DNA of 45,146 bases from assembly GCA_020523905.1 (NCBI GenBank), contig JAJAPZ010000019.1:1-45146 (forward strand). The letters are read 5' to 3'. The notes below the pieces were generated by a model. It was not told where the DNA came from, did not search any database, and saw only the letters and a program-made list of their open reading frames with translations. Shown here piece after piece: positions 34,036-40,591 of the stretch (within the stretch, counting starts at the first letter, position 1; every line of letters starts with the position of its first letter). The translations under genes were made by a program, and so were the position numbers. Source of the DNA: Candidatus Obscuribacterium magneticum. GTDB lineage: Bacteria > Elusimicrobiota > Elusimicrobia > F11.

Positions 34036-35367
34036 ATGCCTGCCATCCCGCGGTTACTCATCCTCGATGACGAAGAACATTTTGCCGATGAATTGGCGGG
34101 GACTCTGGCCAAGTGGAATTATGAGGTGTTCCGGGCGCGCCACCGGCAGGCCGCCGTCCCCATTCTCACCGAAATGGAAATTTTGGTGGTGCTTTTGGGG
34201 ATGAATCAGTCGAAAGAAGAAACCATGGAAGACCTCCGGTGGATCAAGACCCGATATCCGCATATCGAGGTCATTATTTTGGCTCAACGAGGCCATTTCG
34301 GGGCGGCCTTTAAGGCCATGAGTCTGCGCGCTTATGATTTTCTGATCAAGTCGCCGAACATGGAGGAGTTGGCCTCGGTCATCGATCAGGCCTATTGCCG
34401 AGCGGGCGGCCATGTCCGAAAAAAATTAATGGCGGCGCCGGTTCCCCCAAGACCGATGACGAGAGGCATCGCGATGGTGGGCCGAAGCCCCGAAATCAGT
34501 AAGGTGTTGAGTTTCATCACCAAAATCGCTCCCGCTGACTCCAATGTATTGATCACGGGGGAAACGGGGGTGGGAAAAGAATTGGCGGCCCGTCTCATCC
34601 ATCAACACAGCCGGCGCGCCGGGGGCCCTTTTGTGCCCGTTAACTGCGGAGCGATTCCGGAATCATTGCTCGAAAACGAACTGTTCGGGCACGCCAAGGG
34701 AGCCTTCACGGATTCCATTCAGGTCAAGCCGGGACTCCTGGAAGAGGCGGAGGGGGGGACCCTTTTCCTGGACGAGATCAGTGAAATGGGTCCGGCGCCG
34801 CAGGCCAAACTATTACGCGTTCTCGAGACCCGGACCTTCAGACGTTTGGGCGACACCAAAGAGCGAATGGTCGACATTCGCATCGTCACCGCCGCCAATC
34901 GGGACCTGGAGGCGGAAATTAAAGCCAACCGTTTTCGGGCCGATCTTTATTATCGCTTGGCGGTCATACTTGTGGATATCCCGGCTTTGCGCAAGCGACG
35001 CGAAGATATCCCCCTCTTGGTGGAGCATTTCCTGAAATATTTCACCGCCCTGCATGGGATTTCAGAGAAGAAGCCTTCGCCGAGCGCCATGCAGATCTTG
35101 CTTGAATATGACTGGCCCGGCAACGTCCGAGAAACCAAGAACGTCATGGAGCGTTTGGCCATCCTATGTGAGAACAACGTGATCACGCCGGCCGATGTTT
35201 TTAACTTGGGAAACATTAAGGGCATCGAAAAGTTGGAGGGATTGGCGAGAGGATCAAACATCACTCCTCCGACAAAAGGGGGTTGTGGAGCGGGGCCAGG
35301 TCGTCCCCCTGAACCGGCCATGGGAAACGTGGGGGGAGGGACATTAATTAATGCAGACGATTTGTGA
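34036..35367 (+). CDS. Sigma-54 activator (AAA+ enhancer-binding protein), pseudo-receiver, no Fis domain
   Basis: 443 aa. N-terminal receiver fold (1-120) keeps the acidic pair D11-D12 and K105, but the phospho-acceptor position is G55 in VVLLGMNQS. AAA+ domain (about 145-385): Walker A GETGVGKE (175-182), Walker B GGTLFLDEI (240-248), arginine-finger region FRADLYYRL. The sigma-54-contact loop reads GAFTDS (222-227) instead of GAFTGA. After the AAA+ lid (DWPGNVRETKNVMERL) the protein ends in a Gly/Pro-rich tail with no Fis-type HTH. It probably remodels the neighbouring sigma-54-like factor from solution, with no phosphorylation and no enhancer site. Its stop overlaps the following HEAT gene by 17 bp. 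Confidence 0.9.
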   Translation: MPAIPRLLILDDEEHFADELAGTLAKWNYEVFRARHRQAAVPILTEMEILVVLLGMNQSKEETMEDLRWIKTRYPHIEVIILAQRGHFGAAFKAMSLRAYDFLIKSPNMEELASVIDQAYCRAGGHVRKKLMAAPVPPRPMTRGIAMVGRSPEISKVLSFITKIAPADSNVLITGETGVGKELAARLIHQHSRRAGGPFVPVNCGAIPESLLENELFGHAKGAFTDSIQVKPGLLEEAEGGTLFLDEISEMGPAPQAKLLRVLETRTFRRLGDTKERMVDIRIVTAANRDLEAEIKANRFRADLYYRLAVILVDIPALRKRREDIPLLVEHFLKYFTALHGISEKKPSPSAMQILLEYDWPGNVRETKNVMERLAILCENNVITPADVFNLGNIKGIEKLEGLARGSNITPPTKGGCGAGPGRPPEPAMGNVGGGTLINADDL

Positions 35368-35761
35368 GATCAGCGGAAGAGCAACAAGAAAGGTCGTGAC
35401 GGGAACCTTGAAAGTGATGAGGACGATGAGGGCATGGACTTTCATCCTGGGACAAACGGTTGTCTCTGCCACTAAAAATGTGGGCCAAGCGATAAAGAAA
35501 GTTGTGCCTAATCTGAGAATTTCGTGCTGTGGCAAAGAGGAGACCGATGAGGAATTCGCGACACTTCTTAAACGTGCTAAAGCTGATCTGCACGACGCGG
35601 AGCCCCAAAATCGGCGTGTGGCTATCCGCATCTTGGGTCTCATTGGCTCTCGCGGCGTCGTTCCTTATTTGAAACAAGCCCTCAATGACCCCGATCCCGA
35701 TGTCCGTTCTTGTGCGGCGAAAACCATCGACGAACTGACCCAAAGCCTTTGTGGGAGATGA
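35351..35761 (+). CDS. Small HEAT-repeat protein
   Basis: 136 aa, ATG at 35351 inside the end of the activator gene; GGAGGG lies about 10 nt upstream. Basic N-terminal half with a short hydrophobic stretch (TFILGQTVVSATKNVGQAI). The C-terminal half is two HEAT-type helices (NRRVAIRILGLIG and GVVPYLKQALNDPDPDVRSCAAKTIDEL). It likely mediates protein-protein contacts. A second HEAT protein (38742) has the same C-terminal repeat style and the same Gly/Lys-rich N-terminal design, so the two are probably related cluster components of unknown function. Confidence 0.7.
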   Translation: MQTICEISGRATRKVVTGTLKVMRTMRAWTFILGQTVVSATKNVGQAIKKVVPNLRISCCGKEETDEEFATLLKRAKADLHDAEPQNRRVAIRILGLIGSRGVVPYLKQALNDPDPDVRSCAAKTIDELTQSLCGR

Positions 35762-35892
35762 TGACTCCGCATGTCAGCAGTCTCATCGCGGCCCTGGCGG
35801 TAAGTTTTGCTTCGATCGGTGCGCTTCCGGTCCTGGCCTTGAAACGTCGCCGCCACCGTGCTTTTGCACGGGAATTAAACACCTTCCAATAA
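35761..35892 (+). CDS. Possible 43-aa membrane peptide
   Basis: ATG at 35761 (another at 35758) overlaps the TGA of the HEAT gene in an ATGATGA string, with GGGAG just before it. The peptide has one hydrophobic helix (SLIAALAVSFASIGALPVLAL) followed by a basic tail KRRRHR, a positive-inside single-pass topology. The size, coupling and charge pattern favour a real gene, but no family is recognised and chance remains possible. Confidence 0.4.
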   Translation: MTPHVSSLIAALAVSFASIGALPVLALKRRRHRAFARELNTFQ

Positions 35893-35907
35893 GTCTTCAC
35901 TCCATCC

Positions 35908-35923
35908 TGGTACGGTTGTTGCT
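35908..35923 (+). promoter_or_regulatory. Sigma-54 promoter P1 (-24/-12)
   Basis: TGGTACG-GTTG-TTGCT matches the consensus TGGCACG-N4-TTGCW at every position except T for C, which is an accepted variant (Y). The GG and GC have the required spacing. Predicted start near 35934, 62 nt before the first LemA-like gene. The gap 35893-35995 has no other feature apart from the ribosome site GAGGTGAG. Confidence 0.75.
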
Positions 35924-35995
35924 TCAGAGGGGATTGAGAACCTATTTTTCCAACCGGCCCTTGCGCCCACTAGGGAAATTGTAGAGAGGTGAGAA

Positions 35996-36724
35996 ATGGC
36001 ACTCACGGCCCTGAGTATTACCGACGCAATAAAAAAATTGTATGGGAAGGATATCGGCAACGGGCCTCACAAGAAATTCAAATACCTTGAAGATTTCAAA
36101 GAATCCTTAAAACAATTTAAAGTCTACCTGAAAAGCCATCCCATTGCCGACAGGGCGATTAAATCGGTCCTAATCATCGCCGCGCTTTTGATCGCCTGGG
36201 GAATTATCGCCTGTTATAACACGTACTCGCGCTATCGGAACTATTGCCAGCTTTACATGTCCCAGGTTGGGGTGGAACTCAAGAGACGGCAAAATCTGAT
36301 CCCCAATTTGGTGTTATGCGTCAGCGGCTATTCGGTCCATGAAAAGGGAATCATGAGCCATGTGGCCGACGCCCGGCAAATCCTTTCGGGTCCGGGCAGC
36401 ATCAGCTCAAAGATCGAGGCGGCGAAACAAATGGAAGGGATGCTTTCGAAGTTGCTGGCCATTGTCGAGCAATATCCGAATTTAAAGGCGTCGGAAACCA
36501 CGCAAACCCTGTTAAAAGAATTGAGCAATACCGAAAACCGCATCGCCGACGGCAAAATGAAATACAACGAAAGCGCGAAAGATTTCAATAATGTGCTGTC
36601 GACATTCCCCACCAATATCGTGGGTTATTTATTCGGGATTCGGAAGCCCATCCCGTATCTCACCACGGATGAGGATTTAATGGCCGTCGCCTTGGTAAAT
36701 ATTGATCAACTGACGGCGTCTTAA
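35996..36724 (+). CDS. mamQ: LemA/MamQ-like membrane protein 1
   Basis: 242 aa. A cytosolic N-terminus of about 58 residues, one membrane helix (SVLIIAALLIAWGIIACYN) and a LemA-type helical domain. The LemA domain shows VELKRRQNLIPNLVLCVSGYSVHEKGIM, LLAIVEQYPNLKASETTQTL, LSNTENRIADGKMKYNESAKDFNN and FPTNIVGYLFG. MamQ, required for magnetosome membrane formation in magnetotactic bacteria, is a LemA-family protein. Three LemA paralogues beside MamA-, MamI-, MamE- and MamB-like genes make the MamQ role likely. It is the first gene behind sigma-54 promoter P1. An ordinary LemA is the alternative. The N-terminal extension is longer than in typical LemA. Confidence 0.78.
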   Translation: MALTALSITDAIKKLYGKDIGNGPHKKFKYLEDFKESLKQFKVYLKSHPIADRAIKSVLIIAALLIAWGIIACYNTYSRYRNYCQLYMSQVGVELKRRQNLIPNLVLCVSGYSVHEKGIMSHVADARQILSGPGSISSKIEAAKQMEGMLSKLLAIVEQYPNLKASETTQTLLKELSNTENRIADGKMKYNESAKDFNNVLSTFPTNIVGYLFGIRKPIPYLTTDEDLMAVALVNIDQLTAS

Positions 36725-36730
36725 CATCAT

Positions 36731-36746
36731 TGGTGCGTTTGTTGCC
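36731..36746 (+). promoter_or_regulatory. Sigma-54-like element P2
   Basis: TGGTGCG-TTTG-TTGCC keeps GG and GC at the exact -24/-12 spacing; it differs from consensus at the A of TGGYAC and at the final W. It lies 7 bp behind the first LemA-like stop, in front of the pseudopilin-like gene, and is very similar to P3 at 38623. Confidence 0.5.
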
Positions 36747-36762
36747 TCTCAAGGTTGAGAGG
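36745..36762 (+). other. 8-bp inverted repeat overlapping P2
   Basis: CCTCTCAA-GG-TTGAGAGG is a perfect 8-bp dyad starting at the -12 box of P2 and ending 11 nt before the ATG at 36774. It covers the predicted start site, so it could be an operator, or an RNA hairpin hiding the ribosome site of the next gene. Confidence 0.5.
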
Positions 36763-36773
36763 AATGTGGATTC

Positions 36774-37226
36774 ATGTCGAACTCATGGGATCTTAATCTC
36801 AACCGGAACCAACCCAATCATTTCTGGCGCATCCTGTCTCATAAAGATCTGCCGTTCTTTGAAGTCCTCCTTGGGTTGATCATCCTTTCGGAGATAGGGA
36901 TGTTCATCCAGGGGGGTTTCTTTAAGTCGCCCGAAATGACGCGGACAGAGCTGAACCTCCATCGCATGATCATGTTGAAGATGTCGCTGCAAGCCTATCG
37001 ATGGGCCAACAATTCCTTTCCCCCCGATTTGGGGGCCTTGGTCTGCGAGGGACAGGACACCCGGGCGTGCATATCCGTGTCCACGCCGGACATCCTTCAG
37101 GATCCCTGGGGCCGCCGTTACCTCTACCGCCTTTCGGGAAATGACTTCACCATCAAAAGCCTCGGCGCTGATAAACGGGAAGGCGGCGATGGGCCGAACG
37201 AAGACGTCACCTTATGGGGCCCTTGA
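36774..37226 (+). CDS. Pseudopilin (GspG)-like membrane protein
   Basis: 150 aa. A membrane helix (about 26-46, PFFEVLLGLIILSEIGMFIQG) is followed by a globular domain ending in DPWGRRYLYRLSG, FTIKSLGADKREGGDGPNEDV. This is the C-terminal signature of the major type II secretion pseudopilin GspG, including its calcium-site region. The usual prepilin cleavage motif (Gly before FTLxE) is absent and the helix starts after a 25-residue cytosolic segment, so it is probably a fixed membrane protein rather than a processed pilin. It lies between LemA-like genes and overlaps the next by 13 bp. No other secretion-system genes are in view. Confidence 0.75.
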   Translation: MSNSWDLNLNRNQPNHFWRILSHKDLPFFEVLLGLIILSEIGMFIQGGFFKSPEMTRTELNLHRMIMLKMSLQAYRWANNSFPPDLGALVCEGQDTRACISVSTPDILQDPWGRRYLYRLSGNDFTIKSLGADKREGGDGPNEDVTLWGP

Positions 37227-37870
37227 CTTCAGTGGCGAAAAACTCATCAGGATCCGGCTCATCCGGGAAATTCAAGTGGGTCAAATTCAGGGTTCGTCCC
37301 CGCACCTGCGTGCGCATCGCCCTGGCGCTCCTCTTCCTCGTGAATGGCGTCATCATCTATTACTCCATGAAGTTCGTGAGACTGCAACAGGAGATCTTCG
37401 CGCAGGGATCTCGCGTCGAGGTCGAACACCAGCGTCGAAGCAATCTCGTTCCGCGCCTGGCGGAGATCACCCGGGCCTACGCTCAACACGAACGGGACCT
37501 CATGCAGTATGTCTCCGACGCTCGGGCGCTGATGCAGTCCTCTCAAAAACTGAAAAGTGTCTTGGGCGCTTCGAAGGGCGCGGAAATAGAGAGGACTTTT
37601 TCCAAACTGATCGCCCTGGCCGAGCAGTATCCAGATCTCAAGGCCGAACGCAGCTACCAGTCGCTCATGGAGAAAATCGTGGCAACCGAAAACCGCGTGG
37701 CAGCAGCCCGGCAGAAACTGGTCGTCCACATCAACGATTACAACCTTGCAGTTCTGACGTTTCCGGGGACCGTGTTCGCCCCCCCGTTGAAATTCGGAAG
37801 GATGGAAGTATACAGGCCGGAAAAAGACCCGGTTCCCGCCAGGGATAAGAGGTTCTTTTACATTTACTAA
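37214..37870 (+). CDS. mamQ: LemA/MamQ-like membrane protein 2
   Basis: 218 aa; ATG at 37214 lies within the end of the pseudopilin-like gene. A short basic N-terminus, a membrane helix (about 33-50, VRIALALLFLVNGVIIYYS) and a LemA domain. LemA motifs: VEVEHQRRSNLVPRLAEITRA, LIALAEQYPDLKAERSYQSL, IVATENRVAAARQKL, DYNLAVLTFPG. The conserved YAxHE of LemA is YAQHE. The conserved LemA core is intact, but the Asn/Phe-rich C-terminal end is replaced by a charged tail. Probably one of three MamQ-type subunits of the cluster; whether they are redundant cannot be seen. Confidence 0.75.
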   Translation: MGPLTSVAKNSSGSGSSGKFKWVKFRVRPRTCVRIALALLFLVNGVIIYYSMKFVRLQQEIFAQGSRVEVEHQRRSNLVPRLAEITRAYAQHERDLMQYVSDARALMQSSQKLKSVLGASKGAEIERTFSKLIALAEQYPDLKAERSYQSLMEKIVATENRVAAARQKLVVHINDYNLAVLTFPGTVFAPPLKFGRMEVYRPEKDPVPARDKRFFYIY

Positions 37871-37894
37871 CCGACTTGGGGGGGACGAGAGAAT

Positions 37895-38662
37895 ATGCTC
37901 GATTTCAACAATACCATCCGCCTTCATCAGGACCCGCGGCTTGCCGGCCGGACAGTCCGGGATTTGCCGTGGGGCTCCATAAAAGCATTTACCTATAGGA
38001 AACTCCTGAAGCTATTCCCGGGGCCTGTTGACAAGCGCCTGGTGACCATCCGGCTGGTAGGTTTTTCCCATCTTTTGGCCGTTTTCGCCTATGGGGTGGC
38101 CTTCTGGTACAACACGGACATGGTGGAGCTCAACAACATCGCCGAAAAGAAGTCCCAGATCGGGAAGGAGTTTCAGCGGAGAGCCGACCTGGCCTCGAAC
38201 ATGACGAATCTCGTGAACAATTACGCGCAGCACGAGCGAACTCTTTTTCAACATGTTTCCGACATGCGGGCCATGCTGCAATCCATTGAAACGTTAAAAG
38301 GCGCGCCGTCGGCGGCGCGACGCGGGGAAATCGAAAGGGCTCTTTCAAACCTGATGGCCCTGGCCGAGCAATACCCCGACCTTAAGGCGGAGAAACGCTT
38401 CCACGATCTCATGGATATGGCCGAGATCACCGAGAACCGCATCGCCGACGCCATGAACGAATATATAGGTGCGGTCTTGGAGTTCAACACCTGCAACCAA
38501 CGATTTTTCTGCAACTACTTTACTTACCCGGTCGCCCTTTTTATCCCGTTGCCCGCTTTTTGGGAGTACTTCCACACGGCGGACAACGACGCGCCCGCAT
38601 TGCCGGCGGTGGATCAGGCCGTTGGTGTATTTGTTGCCCCTCCAGAGAAGGGAGCTCCCTAA
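37895..38662 (+). CDS. mamQ: LemA/MamQ-like membrane protein 3
   Basis: 255 aa, 24 bp behind the second LemA-like gene, with a G-rich ribosome site. N-terminal cytosolic 50 residues, one membrane helix (about 55-73, LVGFSHLLAVFAYGVAFWYN) and a LemA domain: EFQRRADLASNMTNLVNNYAQHERTLFQHVSDMRAML, LSNLMALAEQYPDLKAEKRFHDL, ITENRIADAMNEYIGAVLEFN. The usual RxNLIPNLV is changed to RADLASNMTNLV. The C-terminus has a second hydrophobic patch (YFTYPVALFIPLPAF) absent from paralogue 2. Its last codons contain the sigma-54-like element P3. Confidence 0.75.
   Translation: MLDFNNTIRLHQDPRLAGRTVRDLPWGSIKAFTYRKLLKLFPGPVDKRLVTIRLVGFSHLLAVFAYGVAFWYNTDMVELNNIAEKKSQIGKEFQRRADLASNMTNLVNNYAQHERTLFQHVSDMRAMLQSIETLKGAPSAARRGEIERALSNLMALAEQYPDLKAEKRFHDLMDMAEITENRIADAMNEYIGAVLEFNTCNQRFFCNYFTYPVALFIPLPAFWEYFHTADNDAPALPAVDQAVGVFVAPPEKGAP
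38623..38638 (+). promoter_or_regulatory. Sigma-54-like element P3
   Basis: TGGTGTA-TTTG-TTGCC has correct GG/GC spacing and matches P2 at 14 of 16 positions (17 of 20 over the extended block). It lies in the last codons of the third LemA-like gene. Predicted start near 38649, about 90 nt before the HEAT gene. A perfect GGGAGCTCCC palindrome (38650-38659) sits at the predicted start. Being inside coding sequence, chance is possible. Confidence 0.4.
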
Positions 38663-38741
38663 CATTGACGATGAACCTATTGCCGGAAGAAAGAAGTGAG
38701 CCCATCCGCTGTCAAGATAACGTTTGCAAGGAGGAATGGTC

Positions 38742-39404
38742 ATGAGTGAGGCAGCATCGGCAGGACCCGAATCGGTGGAGACCGAACAACCGAAACGGGA
38801 CACCACCCTCTGCGTTTGGACCGGCAAATGGGTGGGTAATACCTATCGCTGTATGGGCGAAAAAACCGGGGCGTTGGGGCATTATGTAGGAAAGGCGGGA
38901 GACTCCATATGCAAAACAACCAATCTTGTTTGCGCTCGGGTTAAGAACTTTTTTAAGACGGTTAAAAGCGACGGCAGCCTGGCGCACTGGGAGTTGAAGC
39001 GAAAAGACGATTTTTCAAGGCTTGGGGCGGAGGTCTATCGGCTCAAAGGAATTGAACTTGAACAAATGTTTCCGGAAGAAGGCGTGAAAGCCGCTCTCAA
39101 TCGATTGCGTCACGATCAAGACCGCATAGAAGAGATTACGTTGCAGATGAGTGCCCAAAAGAAACATATGCGAGAAATGGCGGTTTACCGAAACGCCATG
39201 GACCAATTGAGGAACATTGATCCCACCGTTCGCAAAGCCGCCTTGAAAGTTCTCTTGAGGTTGCGGATGCCGGAGGCCCTGCCCCGCATCTCCGAACTAT
39301 TGAACGATCCCGACGAAACGGTCCGGGCCGAAGCTTTAAAAGTTTTCGACGAGTTGCGGGAGCAACCCGTCAATCGAGTGGGGAGGAATACACGTGGCGA
39401 ATGA
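38742..39404 (+). CDS. HEAT-repeat protein with Gly-rich N-terminal region
   Basis: 220 aa from ATG at 38742, chosen for AAGGAGG 7 nt upstream (TTG and ATG codons 18 and 6 bp earlier are rejected). The N-terminal 70 residues hold four cysteines (CVWTGKW, CMGEKTGALGHYVGKAGDSIC, CARVKNFF). A charged coiled-coil middle (about 85-150) follows, and a C-terminal HEAT pair (NIDPTVRKAALKVLLRLRM, ALPRISELLNDPDETVRAEALKVFDEL). It is related in its C-terminal repeats to the 35351 protein. No membrane helix is evident. Likely a scaffold or adaptor of the cluster; the function is not recognisable. Confidence 0.7.
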   Translation: MSEAASAGPESVETEQPKRDTTLCVWTGKWVGNTYRCMGEKTGALGHYVGKAGDSICKTTNLVCARVKNFFKTVKSDGSLAHWELKRKDDFSRLGAEVYRLKGIELEQMFPEEGVKAALNRLRHDQDRIEEITLQMSAQKKHMREMAVYRNAMDQLRNIDPTVRKAALKVLLRLRMPEALPRISELLNDPDETVRAEALKVFDELREQPVNRVGRNTRGE

Positions 39405-39654
39405 TCAAGAAGACCAAAATAAATCAGAGGCGGAGAAAAATAAATCAGTCCGGATTTGCGAGGGCACCAAAGCGTGCGCCACCACTGTGGCCGGAGCCAG
39501 TGTGGGCGTCCTTGTAGGGATTGCCGGGATAACCGCCGCCGCCCTTGCTGAAATTGTTTTGCCGATCGGTCTTTGTCTCTGGGCAACGGGCATGGCCGGC
39601 GGAGCCGTCGGTTTAATCGCCGGAGTCCACAAAAAGATAAAAAAGAATGCATAG
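39394..39654 (+). CDS. 86-aa Gly/Ala-rich two-helix membrane protein
   Basis: GTG start at 39394 with GGAGG 7 nt upstream, overlapping the HEAT gene by 11 bp. A charged 30-residue N-terminus is followed by two close hydrophobic segments rich in Gly/Ala (VAGASVGVLVGIAGITAA and LPIGLCLWATGMAGGAVGLIAG) and a basic tail KKIKKN. The two-helix topology with a Gly-rich membrane part recalls small magnetosome proteins such as MamC/Mms13, but I see no alignable motif. The call rests on composition and location. Confidence 0.6.
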   Translation: MANDQEDQNKSEAEKNKSVRICEGTKACATTVAGASVGVLVGIAGITAAALAEIVLPIGLCLWATGMAGGAVGLIAGVHKKIKKNA

Positions 39655-39687
39655 GCCCGGCGTGTATTTAAAGAGGAGGTAGATTTT

Positions 39688-40305
39688 ATGGGTGCGAAAT
39701 TGGAAATCATCTGGCGAGTTGTCGTGCTCACCATTGAAAAATTGTTGAAGTGGCTGGAGGATCTCTTTCGGCTTAAAACGGAAGACCAAGCCCAAATTTA
39801 CAGCAAGGTGGGTCAGAAACACGCCGACAAGGGCAACCTGGATCATGCGATTCCCGCCCTCAAAAAAGCGCTGGAGCTGAATCCTCGGGATGCCGACGCC
39901 TGCTTCAAATTGGCCAAATCGTGTGCAAAGAAGGGCCTGTATGATGATGCCATCCGGTACTATCAGGAAGCCTCCACGGGAAATGGGTTCGACGGCGAAA
40001 TTTTTTATCAGCTCGGCTTGATTTACCACCGCAAAGGGTTGACGAAAGAAGCGATCGAATCCTACGCGAAATCGATTGAGGCCCGACCCCGGGAACCCGA
40101 CGCCTATTATCGATTGGGGCTCATCCGCGACGGGCAGAAGGAACACACGGAGGCGATCGACCTCTACGAAAAGGCGATCGCCATCGATCCGTTGGAGGCG
40201 AGGTATTACTACAGTTGCGGACTGGCCTTGGATGCGAGCGGCCAGCATGACAAAGCCATCGACTATTTCCGCAGAGCCATGGAATCCGAAGATGGGGAGC
40301 AATGA
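39688..40305 (+). CDS. mamA: TPR protein, MamA-like
   Basis: 205 aa, GGAGG 8 nt before the ATG. A hydrophobic/amphipathic N-terminal helix (IIWRVVVLTIEKLLKWLEDLF) is followed by five tetratricopeptide repeats from residue 35: HADKGNLDHAIPALKKALEL, KGLYDDAIRYYQEA, KGLTKEAIESYAKSIEA, KEHTEAIDLYEKAIAIDP, SGQHDKAIDYFRRAME. MamA is a cytosolic TPR scaffold that coats magnetosomes and often precedes mamI/mamE-type genes. Here it is followed by MamI- and MamE/O-like genes, which is the main reason for the name. As a TPR protein alone it would be anonymous. Confidence 0.7.
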   Translation: MGAKLEIIWRVVVLTIEKLLKWLEDLFRLKTEDQAQIYSKVGQKHADKGNLDHAIPALKKALELNPRDADACFKLAKSCAKKGLYDDAIRYYQEASTGNGFDGEIFYQLGLIYHRKGLTKEAIESYAKSIEARPREPDAYYRLGLIRDGQKEHTEAIDLYEKAIAIDPLEARYYYSCGLALDASGQHDKAIDYFRRAMESEDGEQ

Positions 40306-40306
40306 C

Positions 40307-40332
40307 CCGTCATCCGCCGCGGCGGATGACGG
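40307..40332. repeat. 26-bp perfect palindrome between mamA- and mamI-like genes
   Basis: Each 13-bp arm reads CCGTCATCCGCCG with no loop, starting 1 bp after the mamA-like TGA. No T-run follows. The arms contain the GTCATCC motif of the genome's dispersed palindromes (compare 1176). It could be a repeat insertion, a transcript-stabilising hairpin or a binding site. Confidence 0.65.
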
Positions 40333-40356
40333 CATACAAACAGAAGGGGGTCAAAT

Positions 40357-40548
40357 ATGAACAAGGTTGCCACAGGGTTGGTTCTTTTAGCGGTGTCACT
40401 TTGGGGTGCGGTGTCGTGGTGGTGGTTTTTGTGGGACGTCATTAAGGGGCTGATGGTGGTGGTGCTCTTTTTGGCGGGGTTGGCATTAATCGGGTTGGGT
40501 CTCCGGCATATGGGCCAGCCTCAGCCGGCGAAAAATGGTGTCCAATAA
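40357..40548 (+). CDS. mamI: MamI-like small magnetosome membrane protein
   Basis: 63 aa, GGGGGT ribosome site before the ATG. Two hydrophobic segments flank a short polar turn: VATGLVLLAVSLWGAVSWWWF, DVIKG, LMVVVLFLAGLALIGLGLR. The WWW at 21-23 after the first helix, the xxIKG turn and the Gly-rich second helix ending in Arg match the layout of MamI as I recall it (LTAWWWS...G...LLLFG..AL..G). MamI is an essential small protein for magnetosome membrane invagination. Position between MamA-like and MamE/O-like genes supports this. Being so short, the assignment depends on context. Confidence 0.75.
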   Translation: MNKVATGLVLLAVSLWGAVSWWWFLWDVIKGLMVVVLFLAGLALIGLGLRHMGQPQPAKNGVQ

Positions 40549-40591
40549 CATCGGTCGTTGATAAAGGATTTAAGCAATCCGGGATCTTTCG

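Noticed and set aside
37141..37848. Plus-strand frame of 235 codons overlapping the second LemA-like gene
   Set aside because: Runs in another frame over two recognisable genes and has no motif; the LemA frame is clearly the coding one.
40307..40332. Intrinsic terminator
   Set aside because: Perfect palindrome but no T-run follows on either strand, and the gene spacing suggests a continuous operon.
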